Source of the DNA: Cyclobacterium qasimii M12-11B
GTDB lineage: Bacteria; Bacteroidota; Bacteroidia; Cytophagales; Cyclobacteriaceae
Direction: 5' to 3'
Length of the DNA: 64,000 bases
Assembly: GCF_000427295.1 (NCBI RefSeq)
Contig: NZ_ATNM01000136.1
Location: forward strand, 62,001 to 126,000
The notes under the pieces were generated by a model. The model was not told where the DNA came from and did no database searches. It was given only the letters and a program-made list of their open reading frames with translations. Shown piece after piece: positions 27,441-36,227 of this stretch. The position numbers and the translations under genes were made by a program. How positions within the stretch are numbered: the first letter of the stretch is position 1; every line of letters begins with the position of its first letter.

Positions 27441-28704
27441 CCTTTGGATTGCGGTTTTTATAAGCTTTTTATTTTGGTCTTGTAAAGACGGAAAACAAAC
27501 CTCAATTGAAAGTCAAAAGACCGACTTAATCGTCGCTGAATTAACCAAAACTGAGCTTTCTGACAAAATTAAAGGCTTGATGGTAGGGAGTGCCATTGGT
27601 GATGCCATGGGGGCCCCTACAGAAATGTGGGCAAGAGAAGACATACAAAAAACTTATGGCTGGGTCACGGGGCTGGATTCCATGGTAAGGGAGATTTCTC
27701 CAGAAGGAATTTGGAAAGCCAACCTCCCCGCTGGTGGTACTACAGATGACACCCGATGGAAATCCCTGATTGTGGACTACATGGCTGATCAGAAGAACCT
27801 GACCCTTGATGCAGGATCATTTTCTAAGCATATCATTAAAGACTATGAGGAATATTTTGATGCCCTCAAACCACTAAAGCCGGAACAAACCCTGGCCCTG
27901 GAATCCGTTAATCTCAAGGTTTTGTGGCTACAAGAATGGTACAAGGTATCGCTCTCTTATCAAGCAAATAACCTGAGTGATTATCAAAAAGCATTGGGGA
28001 AATTTTACGGGGGAGAAATGGTTTGTGCAGGCTTGCTCTATGCGCCGGCAGTAGGCTTAATGTTTCCTGGACAACCTGAGGAAGCTTACAACCAAGCCTT
28101 TGAATTGAGCATTTTTGATTTGGGTTTGGCCAAAGACATCAGTTCCCTTTCAGCAGCCATGACCGCAGCAGCGATGACTGCCAAAGGGGATCAAAATCAG
28201 GTATTGAACGTGTTGAGGAAAGTAGACCCTGAAGGCTATTTTTCCAGCCGGCTCGTAGGTCGAAGCAGTTATAGGGTGTTAGAACTTGCCAGAGCCATTG
28301 TATTAGAAGCCAAGGATAGTTTGGCAGTTGAAAAGGCAATTACAGATGGCTCAGTAATTCCGGATGCCAGTATTCTTCGGGCTTATGAATTGCTAGATCA
28401 AAACCAACAGGACATGCCATTTCATGCTGCCGAAATCCACCTACAGGTTTTAACAGCCATGCTATTCAGCGACTTTAAATTTACAGAAACCCTGGTTTTC
28501 CTTACAAACTATGGAAGGGACAATGATACCACAGCAGCCATTGCTGGGGCAATTTTGGGAGCTTTTCATGGTTATGACAAGCTCCCTAAAGACATGCGCG
28601 AGAAAGTCATTGCGGTGAACAAGGAACATTTAGATATCGACCTTGAAAAAATGTCAGATAAACATTTTCAAACCATACAGTCCCTTTACTTATGGCCTGA
28701 TTGA
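27427..28704 (+). CDS. Lipoprotein ADP-ribosylglycohydrolase-family protein
   Basis: 425 residues. The N-terminal signal ends FLFWSC, so this hydrolase is predicted to be lipid-anchored outside the cytoplasm, odd for a fold whose classic members (DraG, ARH) act inside cells. Conserved features are KGLMVGSAIGDAMGAPTEMW, the metal-binding TTDDTRWKSL (T-x-D-D-T type) and GRDNDTTAAIAGAILGAFHG near the C-terminus, all needed for the two-Mg active site. It could act on an extracytoplasmic ADP-ribosyl group or on another N-glycosidic ribosyl compound such as a nucleoside. The gene overlaps the kinase by 14 bases, which suggests a shared salvage pathway (inference). Confidence 0.88.
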   Translation: MKKFSLWIAVFISFLFWSCKDGKQTSIESQKTDLIVAELTKTELSDKIKGLMVGSAIGDAMGAPTEMWAREDIQKTYGWVTGLDSMVREISPEGIWKANLPAGGTTDDTRWKSLIVDYMADQKNLTLDAGSFSKHIIKDYEEYFDALKPLKPEQTLALESVNLKVLWLQEWYKVSLSYQANNLSDYQKALGKFYGGEMVCAGLLYAPAVGLMFPGQPEEAYNQAFELSIFDLGLAKDISSLSAAMTAAAMTAKGDQNQVLNVLRKVDPEGYFSSRLVGRSSYRVLELARAIVLEAKDSLAVEKAITDGSVIPDASILRAYELLDQNQQDMPFHAAEIHLQVLTAMLFSDFKFTETLVFLTNYGRDNDTTAAIAGAILGAFHGYDKLPKDMREKVIAVNKEHLDIDLEKMSDKHFQTIQSLYLWPD

Positions 28705-28749
28705 ATTAGTTTTAGTATTACAGTCAATTAATAACCCAAAATATCAATT

Positions 28750-29625
28750 ATGGAAAGTAATGTACTTACTGCTGTATTTTTACCATTAGCACTTGCCTTT
28801 ATCATGCTAGGTATGGGACTTACCCTTAGCCTAAAGGACTTTAAAAACATTTTCGTTTCTCCCAAAGCCATTAGTCTGGGGCTTTTTTGCCAGCTTATCA
28901 TGTTGCCAATTCTGGGATTCCTATTAATCCTGGCCTTTGGTCTTACAGGATCGATGGCTGTAGGGGTAATGATCATCGCTAGTTGTCCCGGTGGACCTAC
29001 TTCTAATATGATCACCCACCTTTGCAAAGGAGACACAGCCCTTTCAATTAGTCTTACGGCCCTGAGTTCAGTCATCACCATCGTCACCATCCCTTTGTTT
29101 ATCAATTATTCAATCATCTATTTTGGTGAAGAAGGAAGTGTTGCTTTGCCGGTTTTACAAACCATTGTACAAATAACAGGTGTAACCTTAATTCCTGTAG
29201 CGATAGGCATGTTCCTAAAACATCAATTCCCAGCTTTATCGCTGAAAGCGGATAAAACAGTAAGAATAGCATCTATCGTATTCTTTGTACTTATCGTTGG
29301 AGGAGCTTTGTTCAAAGAGAAAGACAATATAGTAGGCTTTTTTGCAGAGGCGGGACCAGTTACACTGATCTTAAACATACTGACCTTTGGTTCTGCTTTT
29401 TTGCTAGCTAAACTCTTCGCTTTGCCTTACAGACAGCAAGTTTCAATTAGCATAGAGTCAGGCATTCAAAATGGAACTTTGGGCATTATGATTGCGGCCA
29501 CGCTTTTGCAAAATTCTGCCATGGTAATCCCAGTAGTAATTTACAGCCTGATCATGTTTATAGCTTCAATTCTGGTAGTTGTATTTCTCGGAAATAAAGA
29601 AAAGCCTGCATTGGTGGGGAATTAA
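28750..29625 (+). CDS. Bile acid:sodium symporter (BASS) family transporter
   Basis: 291 residues with about nine to ten membrane helices. Family signatures include MLGMGLTLSLKDFKNIF and VGVMIIASCPGGPTSNMITHLCKGDTALSISLTALSS, which carries the substrate- and sodium-site GGPTSN region, and SIESGIQNGTLGIMIAATLL in the second half. It would take up an organic anion with sodium. Bacterial members also carry pantoate and other carboxylates, so the name does not fix the substrate. It lies 45 bases after the ADP-ribosylglycohydrolase gene and may share its transcript. Confidence 0.92.
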   Translation: MESNVLTAVFLPLALAFIMLGMGLTLSLKDFKNIFVSPKAISLGLFCQLIMLPILGFLLILAFGLTGSMAVGVMIIASCPGGPTSNMITHLCKGDTALSISLTALSSVITIVTIPLFINYSIIYFGEEGSVALPVLQTIVQITGVTLIPVAIGMFLKHQFPALSLKADKTVRIASIVFFVLIVGGALFKEKDNIVGFFAEAGPVTLILNILTFGSAFLLAKLFALPYRQQVSISIESGIQNGTLGIMIAATLLQNSAMVIPVVIYSLIMFIASILVVVFLGNKEKPALVGN

Positions 29626-29678
29626 AATAGACACCCATAGCTACTAGGGTTTACATTGCAGGAGGAATTCCTGCTTTG

Positions 29679-29927
29679 TCAGGCCATTAATCTTTCAATA
29701 AAATCACTCACCACAGCAGCCGTAGGTAAGGTAAAGGCCAAAGGAAGTACAATTGTGAGCACTTTTATCCACCACTTCTTTTTTGAAAGCAAGACAAAAA
29801 TTATCCCGATTGGATATAGAATTAGGGTTAAGAATAAAAAAAAGATCGTCCATGAAAGTAAGCTGGCCAAAATTATGGCAACAAGTCCTCCAATATAAAA
29901 ACCATTGTATTTTTTAGCTTCTTGCAT
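29679..29927 (-). CDS. Small two-helix membrane protein
   Basis: 82 residues, not assigned to a family. Two to three hydrophobic helices (GGLVAIILASLLSWTIFFLF and LTLILYPIGIIFVLL, then VLTIVLPLAFTLPTAAVVSDF), with a KKKWW basic turn between. The charge layout is that of a real small inner-membrane protein. It is convergent with the BASS gene. A 20-base perfect palindrome lies about 155 bases upstream. Confidence 0.6.
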   Translation of the reverse strand: MQEAKKYNGFYIGGLVAIILASLLSWTIFFLFLTLILYPIGIIFVLLSKKKWWIKVLTIVLPLAFTLPTAAVVSDFIERLMA

Positions 29928-30296
29928 AATGGGAATTTTAGTGTCCTGATAATAATTGCGGGCTAATCAAACTTAAATTTGCAAGGGGTAATCCACTGCC
30001 TGATTGAATCAGCGAATTCCTAGATAGGTAGGGAATAAGCGCCTTCCAATAGATTTTAATTCTATCAATCTTTCTAAGATAACAAGTAAATACTTGTTAA
30101 TAATATTTTAAAAGAATTTTATTTTGACACCACTATAATTAACCACCCTTCTCTGAATTATTGAAAACATAACCATTTTAGTTGAGGTCAACTACTTTAC
30201 AGGTAAAAAATGTTGAATATTAAAAAACATCGTTTCCACAGGGTAAGAAATAATATAATATTGAAATCAAGCTTTTTGAAGATTGAGTTTAGCAAC
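29928..30296. other. Intergenic region with operator-like palindrome
   Basis: No coding frame. It holds the palindrome listed at 30080-30099 and AT-rich sequence. It would contain the promoter of the small membrane protein gene on the minus strand. Confidence 0.45.
30080..30099. promoter_or_regulatory. 20-base perfect palindrome, operator-like
   Basis: TAACAAGTA-AA-TACTTGTTA: nine-base arms around a two-base centre, followed by AT-rich sequence. The short centre argues for a protein dimer site rather than an RNA hairpin. The nearest gene it could control is the small membrane protein starting at 29927. Confidence 0.35.
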
Positions 30297-30331
30297 AAAA
30301 GAAGCCTACCGCCTTTTATGCTGTAGGCTTC
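30297..30331 (-). terminator. Terminator of the hydroxylase operon
   Basis: Perfect nine-bp stem GAAGCCTAC (30301-30309) with GTAGGCTTC (30323-30331), 13-base loop. An A4 run at 30297-30300 reads as U4 on the minus strand. It lies four bases after the stop of the fatty acid hydroxylase gene. Confidence 0.8.
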
Positions 30332-30335
30332 TTCC

Positions 30336-31106
30336 CTACAATTGGCCAAACCTTCTTTTTTGAATCCGATCATAATTCACCTTATAATTAGGGTTTTCTG
30401 TTTTTAATAGCCTGTCCCAAAACCTAAAATACAAACCATAATTCCCCTTAGGTATGGCATGATGAAGATTATGGTAAGTTGAGCTAATAAGGACTTCAAA
30501 TAAAACAGAATTCCTGAACCATTTTGGTGCAATTTCATAGCCTAAATGGCCATAAACATTGATGCTAAAAGACAATAATCCAAAAAGAATCAATAACAAA
30601 GGATGCATAGGAATCAAACACAAAATTAAAGGAACGGCCATGGCCTCAGAAATTGCTTCAAAAAAATGAAAAGAAAATGACGTCCATGGAGAGGGGTTTG
30701 TAGACTTATGGTGCGTTAAATGTATCCTTTTGTACAATTTAGGATGATGTACAATCCTGTGCATCCAATAAAAATAGCTGTCATGCAGTATTAAAGCTAC
30801 AAATAAACTTAAAGGTACCCACAGCAAATGGTATGCTTGAAAATCATTGTAAATAGCAGTATAACCTCTGAGTGTCGTAAATAAAAACAAAGCTATCACC
30901 AGTCCAATTACAAAACTGGATTGCACTGAATGCAAAATTTCCCGTATGAAGTCTTTATTCTTGGAGAGACCCAACTGAATTTTGTTCTTGAAAAACCTAT
31001 TGGGATAAAATTTATAGAAAATCACAAAAGCTGTACCTGCAACCATAAAGTAGCGAATAATATTGCTCACTATAGGAGTAAAATAGTGAATGCTTAATCC
31101 TTCCAT
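30336..31106 (-). CDS. Sterol desaturase / fatty acid hydroxylase family protein
   Basis: Membrane di-iron hydroxylase or desaturase acting on a lipid. 256 residues with four to five membrane helices. The histidine boxes of the superfamily are present in order: HDSYFYWMHRIVHH, HLTHHKSTNPS and STYHNLHHA, which together bind the di-iron centre. It starts four bases after the stop of the upstream lipoprotein gene, so they are cotranscribed, and a terminator follows directly. The substrate cannot be deduced; carotenoid, sterol-like or fatty acyl chains are all known for the fold. Confidence 0.92.
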   Translation of the reverse strand: MEGLSIHYFTPIVSNIIRYFMVAGTAFVIFYKFYPNRFFKNKIQLGLSKNKDFIREILHSVQSSFVIGLVIALFLFTTLRGYTAIYNDFQAYHLLWVPLSLFVALILHDSYFYWMHRIVHHPKLYKRIHLTHHKSTNPSPWTSFSFHFFEAISEAMAVPLILCLIPMHPLLLILFGLLSFSINVYGHLGYEIAPKWFRNSVLFEVLISSTYHNLHHAIPKGNYGLYFRFWDRLLKTENPNYKVNYDRIQKRRFGQL

Positions 31107-31110
31107 GGTT

Positions 31111-31830
31111 TTATTCGTTTATATTGATTTCATAATCATTCTCATTTACTGTTAATGTAACACTGCCATTTCCATTGAAAACAATTGTACCATTAAAAGA
31201 AAAGGGAATATTTTGACTTAATCCTGACAATATAAATGTTCCCGATCCCGAAGAAATGATATAGTTCGATTTATCGATAACCACATCAACTAAATCAACA
31301 TTAAACGTACTTGTTAAACTTCTTGTTTTTAGGTTTGTGGTGATGCTTTGGGTTCCTTCCCTATTAAAAATTCCGCTAAATAAGAGCGTAGAAGCTGATG
31401 GCTGCAAACCGGAAATATCTATATCGATTATGGAAATATCATTGGAATTAATTCTTGACGTTGAATAACTGCCTACTGAATTGGCCTCAAAGGCTACCAT
31501 TTGTGGCACATTAAAACTATTGCAAGCCATCATATAGGACCAATCTATATCATAATCCGCAAGTATGGGTGTTTCGTTGTAATTGTAATTATAGGAGTTT
31601 TCATACAAGTTTCCACAAAGTTCATTTAAGGTGATATTTGTAGTCAATTCTTTAGAAAAGGTGTTTGTCATTTCATTCAAACCGCCTGTGCTTTTTTGCA
31701 GGGAGCTTTCTATTACTACTATAACTTCCTCTTCAGAAACTTCATTTTTAATTTCCATATCCTCTTCCTTTGTGCAAGAAATCAAGGAGAAAATGGCAAT
31801 GGCTGTAAAAATTGATTTTGAAAGTGTCAT
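31111..31830 (-). CDS. Lipoprotein of unknown function
   Basis: Start taken at 31830 (MTLSKSIF) because a lipoprotein signal ending SLISC follows; an upstream ATG adds ten unlikely residues. The 239-residue product is rich in Ser, Thr, Asn and beta-strand patterns (STLLFSGIFNREGTQSITTN, NGTIVFNGNGSVTLTVNEND), suggesting a secreted beta-sandwich or barrel. I do not recognise a family. It is immediately upstream of, and nearly overlapping with, the fatty acid hydroxylase gene. Confidence 0.75.
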   Translation of the reverse strand: MTLSKSIFTAIAIFSLISCTKEEDMEIKNEVSEEEVIVVIESSLQKSTGGLNEMTNTFSKELTTNITLNELCGNLYENSYNYNYNETPILADYDIDWSYMMACNSFNVPQMVAFEANSVGSYSTSRINSNDISIIDIDISGLQPSASTLLFSGIFNREGTQSITTNLKTRSLTSTFNVDLVDVVIDKSNYIISSGSGTFILSGLSQNIPFSFNGTIVFNGNGSVTLTVNENDYEININE

Positions 31831-31921
31831 GATATTATTTTTTAAGTTTAATATTGACACAAATCTATAACTGCCCTTAGGGTAAAGGCGTTAACAAAAG
31901 ATAATTAATAAAATGATACGA

Positions 31922-32509
31922 TTAATTTTTAGTAGCGATTCGTTTTCTAATCCTACTAAGTGAAACGGGAGTAATGCCAAGGACATTGGCAATGTATTTG
32001 TCTTGAACCCTATTGGTAATGCCTGGGAAATCTTTTACAAATCTTAAATACCTTTCTTCTGGAGATAGCAAGACGAAAGACTCAACTCTCTCCATGGACT
32101 CTTTTAATAAACGCTGAAGCACATACTTTCTATTGGCCTCTAATTTCGGGTGCCTTGAAACCAAATCCTGCAATACATCATAATTAATAAAAAACACCTC
32201 TGTTTTTTCCAATGCTTCATAAAAAAATCTGGAGGTTTGGCTAAACAAAATTAAGTCAACATTGGCAACAACCTGATGTTCTGGAATTAATTTTAAAGTA
32301 ACTTCTTCTCCCTTGTCATTGATGTGAAAACAACGAACCAAACCGCTTTTGATATAGAATACATCATTTCTGGTTGAGCCTTCATTTATGAGAAGTTCTT
32401 TCTTGTCAAATGAACCATTTTTTGCAGCCTTTAATAAAACCTGAAGGTCATTTAAACTAAGTTCTTTACCAAACTTATAAATTTGTTTTAATCTGTTTAA
32501 ATCAACCAT
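31922..32509 (-). CDS. Crp/Fnr-family transcriptional regulator
   Basis: 195 residues. An N-terminal cyclic-nucleotide-binding fold covers about 20-135 (LLINEGSTRNDVFYIKSGLVRCFHINDKGEEVTL). A short C-terminal DNA-binding part ends with DKYIANVLGITPVSLSRIRKRI, a helix-turn-helix as in many Bacteroidota Crp-like regulators. The ligand is uncertain because such proteins often lack the cAMP-binding Arg. It lies between the lipoprotein gene (92 bases) and the MOSC gene (99 bases), same strand. Confidence 0.9.
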   Translation of the reverse strand: MVDLNRLKQIYKFGKELSLNDLQVLLKAAKNGSFDKKELLINEGSTRNDVFYIKSGLVRCFHINDKGEEVTLKLIPEHQVVANVDLILFSQTSRFFYEALEKTEVFFINYDVLQDLVSRHPKLEANRKYVLQRLLKESMERVESFVLLSPEERYLRFVKDFPGITNRVQDKYIANVLGITPVSLSRIRKRIATKN

Positions 32510-32608
32510 TTAAATAAAAGCTTATGGTACTTGAAATTCCTGGACTGAAGCAAAAAAGGATATATATACAATAAGATTATTTCCACCATCCAGACCTTAT
32601 AAACCTTA

Positions 32609-33244
32609 TTATTCGATAAAGCTGTCTAATAAAATCCTCTTTTTGGGAGGTATGGCTTTACTCTTCGCTGCAATTTTCAACAATTCCGGATTCTTTTCTT
32701 TTGCAAATACCAGTTGAAATAATGCTGCTACCGTTAAACTGTGTTCAGGCCGTTCTACCAGAGTAAATTCGTCACCAATAGCAACATGTCCTTCTTCCAG
32801 AATGCTTACATAAGTACCTCCAAAACCATGTTCAATAAATTGTTTCAGCACTTTTTGGGTCCCAAATTTATGTCCAAATTTGTAGCAGGGTTCTCTGTAC
32901 TGGGAAACCTGAACGGTGGCTTCCCCAACCTTATAAATGGCACCCAGGTAAACTTCCCTCTCATCAAAACCCGCTACAGTTAAGTTTTCCCCAAACATGC
33001 CCCAGGACCAATCAAGATTCGAATACAAATTCTTCCAGTACGGATATTGCTCAGCAGAAAACAAATAGCAAGCTTTATAATACCCTCCATGATTCAATCG
33101 ATTGGAAATCTCATCACCTAAAACATCATTTTTCGTTAAATAAAGCGGTTCATTCGTAGGTTTTTTATAAATACCAGTTGTCTCTTCCTTGCCTTTCCAG
33201 AGGAAGGTAGTTGGTGTTCCAATATTCGTTGAGATTATTTTCAT
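32609..33244 (-). CDS. MOSC domain protein (YiiM-like)
   Basis: 211 residues. MOSC domains bind molybdenum cofactor sulfur chemistry; YiiM reduces N-hydroxylated compounds. Visible signatures are NRLNHGGYYKACYLFSAEQYPYW, WGMFGENLTVAGFDEREVYLGAIY and QYREPCYKFGHKFG with the conserved Cys. The C-terminal helical part (LTVAALFQLVFAKEKNPELL) matches the YiiM three-helix extension. Likely a cytosolic molybdoenzyme; no dedicated partner is adjacent. Confidence 0.88.
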   Translation of the reverse strand: MKIISTNIGTPTTFLWKGKEETTGIYKKPTNEPLYLTKNDVLGDEISNRLNHGGYYKACYLFSAEQYPYWKNLYSNLDWSWGMFGENLTVAGFDEREVYLGAIYKVGEATVQVSQYREPCYKFGHKFGTQKVLKQFIEHGFGGTYVSILEEGHVAIGDEFTLVERPEHSLTVAALFQLVFAKEKNPELLKIAAKSKAIPPKKRILLDSFIE

Positions 33245-33314
33245 AAGTCAGTAATTTCAAGGGTTCACTATTTATGGAGGAAGGATAAAACGGCTTGTAC
33301 CTTTCACTTTTCAT

Positions 33315-33920
33315 TCATTTTATTTGTTCAATTAATTCGAGTCGCTTAACGATACTGTTTGCTTCTAAAATTGAACCTGGTGACAATACTGCATTGGCAC
33401 CAATTTTGGAATTGTCGCCAACCAATGACCCAAATTTTTCCGTTTTGGTGTCTATCAGCTGTCCCTTATGCTTTATGAAAATCGTTTTATTTTGCCTTTC
33501 ATTAAAGTGGTTGGCACAAATAGAACCTGCTTCAAAATTAATGTTTTTGCCTATAATACTGTTCCCAATATAGTTAAAATGAGCCACCGCTGAATGGTCC
33601 AAAATTATAGCTTGTTTGATTTCTGAACCCGGACCTATTTTAACAGATTTACCTAAATAAATTGGCCCTCTAAAGTAGGCGTTTGCTCCTATGAAGCAAT
33701 TTTCTGAAATGATTGCACTCCCCTTAATTATTGCACCTTGTTCTATGGTTGCCGATTTATGTATCGCTACATTATTTTCAATACTGTATTCAGTTGATAA
33801 ATTGAATATTTGTTCATTAATTATGCTTTCCAAGTCATTGATGACCTCCCAGGGTTGTTTGGATATACATTGAGGAAACAGCAAATTAAATCCATCAATG
33901 TACGCTTCAATATTTATCAT
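33315..33920 (-). CDS. Hexapeptide-repeat (left-handed beta-helix) transferase-like protein
   Basis: 201 residues. After a 50-residue helical start, hexapeptide repeats run from about 53 to 190 (IHKSATIEQGAIIKGSAIIS, IGANAYFRGPIYLGKSVKIG, IGANAVLSPGSILEANSIV). This is the LbH fold of GlmU-C-like acetyltransferases and sugar nucleotidyltransferase C-domains. There is no nucleotidyltransferase domain. The start overlaps the stop of the upstream VOC gene by four bases (ATGA), so translation is probably coupled. The acceptor is unknown. Confidence 0.85.
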   Translation of the reverse strand: MINIEAYIDGFNLLFPQCISKQPWEVINDLESIINEQIFNLSTEYSIENNVAIHKSATIEQGAIIKGSAIISENCFIGANAYFRGPIYLGKSVKIGPGSEIKQAIILDHSAVAHFNYIGNSIIGKNINFEAGSICANHFNERQNKTIFIKHKGQLIDTKTEKFGSLVGDNSKIGANAVLSPGSILEANSIVKRLELIEQIK

Positions 33921-34303
33921 ATTTCATAAAATTCGATTGGCAAATTGTCTGGATCAGCGATGAAGGTGAACTTCTTATTGGTAAATTCATCTATTCGTAC
34001 CTCTTCGGCTATTACCTCCTTCAATTTCAAATATTCAATTGCCTCGTTTATATCCTTTACTCCAAAAGCAATATGCCTCAAGCCATTCGCTTCGGGCCTT
34101 GAGGGTCTTGATGGGGGATTTGGAAATGAAAAAAGTTCGATTAAATATTGCCCATTTAAGGAAAGGTCAAGTTTATAGGATTGCCTTTCTTCTCTATAAA
34201 TTTCTTTGTCGATCGTAAATCCCAAAACATCTGTGTAAAACTTTTTAGACTTAGTGTAGTCGGAACAAATTATTGCGATATGGTGCAGCTTTTCAATTTT
34301 CAC
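33917..34303 (-). CDS. VOC / glyoxalase-family protein
   Basis: 128 residues, a single vicinal-oxygen-chelate domain. Motifs KLHHIAIICSDYTKSKKFYTDVLGF, YLIELFSFPNPP, GLRHIAFGVKDINEAIEYL and FIADPDNLPIEFYEI give the His/Glu metal-binding pattern of the lactoylglutathione lyase-like SMU1112c/YwkD group. Overlaps the hexapeptide transferase gene (ATGA). Probably a cytosolic isomerase, lyase or dioxygenase of unknown substrate. Confidence 0.9.
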   Translation of the reverse strand: MKIEKLHHIAIICSDYTKSKKFYTDVLGFTIDKEIYREERQSYKLDLSLNGQYLIELFSFPNPPSRPSRPEANGLRHIAFGVKDINEAIEYLKLKEVIAEEVRIDEFTNKKFTFIADPDNLPIEFYEI

Positions 34304-34904
34304 TTTATAGGTAGTTGGTTTCTAAGGGTAATGAACAATGTTGGTAATTAGCTACTTTTAAGTAGGGTTCAACCATGAATGCCTTACTAATTTAATGGAT
34401 TTAAAAGTATTGTTGCCTAAATGAAAGTATATTTCATCAGGACTTTTCCAAAAATATCCAATTAGCGTAATATTCGCCTGAAATCTGTTCGAATTTCACC
34501 CTTTAGAGGGCATTTTAATGCGCTCCCAATACTTATGCCACTATATTGAAGGTTAAATACAAACCTGTAACTTTGCGAAAGGTAAAACACCATTGTCAAT
34601 AGGCAAACACTTGCTCTTAACTACAAAAATTCCCACATTCGAATTGAGCACCTGACTAGTCGACTTTGGCAGGCTCATGCAAGGTTATGGAAGGTTTTTC
34701 TACTCCAGCTTAAAGTTCTTAAAATATAATTAATCATCCCCTTAGCTATTAAGTGATTAATAAGCATAGGATTAACCTTACCTTTACAATCAATTATAAT
34801 TAACTTGACGGATAGTAAGAGCATACTTGATGAAGGGTTTTCTATATTTTTCGTACTATTATAGTACGGTTCAGGCCACAAGTCAATAAATATAAATTTG
34901 AAAC
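34304..34904. other. 600-base intergenic region before the helicase
   Basis: No credible gene. It separates two divergent transcription units. Apart from the 17-base palindrome at 34852-34868 I see no repeat or structured RNA with strong pairing. A long leader is common for cold-responsive DEAD-box helicase genes, so a regulated 5' UTR is possible but not shown. Confidence 0.4.
34852..34868. promoter_or_regulatory. 17-base perfect palindrome upstream of the helicase
   Basis: CGTACTAT-T-ATAGTACG, eight-base arms with a one-base centre, 36 bases before the ATG of the DEAD-box helicase. The one-base centre rules out a simple RNA hairpin of full length and fits an operator for a dimeric repressor overlapping the promoter region. 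Confidence 0.4.
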
Positions 34905-36041
34905 ATGTCTTTTGTAAAACTCAAGCTCCATCCATCGATACTTTCCAATATTACTTCTCTTGGATACGAGAGCCCTACGCCTATTCAAGCTCAAGCCATT
35001 CCTGTGTTGATCAAAGGACGGGATCTTCTAGGAATCGCTAAAACAGGCTCAGGCAAGACAGTAAGTTATGTAGCGCCCATATTGAATAAAATGGCCTATG
35101 GACATGCGCCTAAAAAAAGTAGGCAGCCTAAAGTCCTTGTTCTGGTCCCTTCTCGAGAATTGGCGATTCAGGTTGTCGAAGTGTTTAAAGAATTGTCTCA
35201 TAAGTTACCCCATCCGATCAAATCGATGGCCATCTATGGCGGTGTATCCATCAATCCACAAATGAAAGCTATTTTCGGCGTGGATATATTAATTGCTACC
35301 CCTGGTCGATTGCTAGACTTGCAAAGGTCCAGTGCTATAGACCTATCAAAAGTGGAAACATTGGTGCTGGATGAAGCGGATAAGATGTTAAATCTGGGGT
35401 TCGAAAAAGAAATGCAAGAGATCTTTGAGCTTTTGCCTGGTAAAAGGCAAAACATGTTGTTTTCGGCAACATTAAGTGATCAGTTAGCCGGCATCAACCG
35501 TGTATTGCTTTCAAATCCAGAGGTAGTGGAAATAAAAGACAATGCTGAGGATGTGGAATTGATAAACTTATCCGGCTACTTTGTGAGTGATGACCGCAAA
35601 GGACCTTTGCTCAGACACTTGCTCAAGGAAAATGAAATGAGCCAGGTTTTGGTATTTACCTCTTCTGGCGTTAAAGCAGATGCGGTAGCTAGAAAGCTTT
35701 ATCATAATGGATTTGAAGCAGATTCAATTCACGGGAAGAAAAGTCAGTATGCAAGATTGAAGGCCTTGGAGGATTTCAAATCCGGGAAACTTCAGGTATT
35801 GGTGGCTACAGATTTGATCTCTAGAGGAATTGATTTCCTTGAGCTTCCATATGTAATAAATTATGAATTGCCTAGATCTCCTAAGGACTTTGTGCACCGA
35901 GTAGGCCGTACCGGAAGGGCCAAAACTGAGGGCTTGGCCATTACTTTTGTGACAAGGGAAGAAACCCATCACTTCAAAGTCATTCTCAAGAAAATGAAGC
36001 GCTATATCGACATGGTAGACAGTGAAACCTTAGATTTTTAA
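34905..36041 (+). CDS. DEAD-box ATP-dependent RNA helicase (RhlE-like)
   Basis: 378 residues, helicase core without a long basic tail. Q motif YESPTPIQAQAIP, motif I AKTGSGKT, Ia VPSRELAIQ, Ib TPGRLLDL, II DEAD (LVLDEADKML), III SAT, V VATDLISRGIDF, VI HRVGRTGRAKTEG are all intact. RNA structure remodelling, for example ribosome assembly or mRNA turnover at low temperature. Single-gene unit with a possible operator just upstream and a hairpin after the stop. Confidence 0.96.
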   Translation: MSFVKLKLHPSILSNITSLGYESPTPIQAQAIPVLIKGRDLLGIAKTGSGKTVSYVAPILNKMAYGHAPKKSRQPKVLVLVPSRELAIQVVEVFKELSHKLPHPIKSMAIYGGVSINPQMKAIFGVDILIATPGRLLDLQRSSAIDLSKVETLVLDEADKMLNLGFEKEMQEIFELLPGKRQNMLFSATLSDQLAGINRVLLSNPEVVEIKDNAEDVELINLSGYFVSDDRKGPLLRHLLKENEMSQVLVFTSSGVKADAVARKLYHNGFEADSIHGKKSQYARLKALEDFKSGKLQVLVATDLISRGIDFLELPYVINYELPRSPKDFVHRVGRTGRAKTEGLAITFVTREETHHFKVILKKMKRYIDMVDSETLDF

Positions 36042-36148
36042 TCCCTAAGTTACTATTATAAGCCAATAAAATGATCCAGTTATTTAAGCGATTAGGATCA
36101 AAATAAGTTTTAATAAAGAAGACCTTATCAATGTAACTACATAAAGCA

Positions 36149-36176
36149 ATTGATAGGATCGTATGATTCTATCAAT
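36149..36176. terminator. Hairpin between convergent helicase and AlkD-like genes
   Basis: Twelve-bp stem with one G-U pair (ATTGATAGGATC, 36149-36160, with GATTCTATCAAT, 36165-36176) and a GTAT loop. It lies between convergent genes. No strong T tract on either side, so termination strength is uncertain. Confidence 0.5.
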
Positions 36177-36227
36177 CTAAGGTGATTATAGTTTACTGCA
36201 AAATAGTTTCAACGTAAATCTTCTTTA

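Noticed and set aside
29656-29898. 80-residue plus-strand frame opposite the small membrane protein gene
   Set aside because: The minus-strand reading has clean membrane helices and a basic turn; this one looks random.
34675-34881. 68-residue minus-strand frame before the DEAD-box helicase
   Set aside because: Covers the perfect palindrome and promoter region, has no signal or motif, and low complexity.
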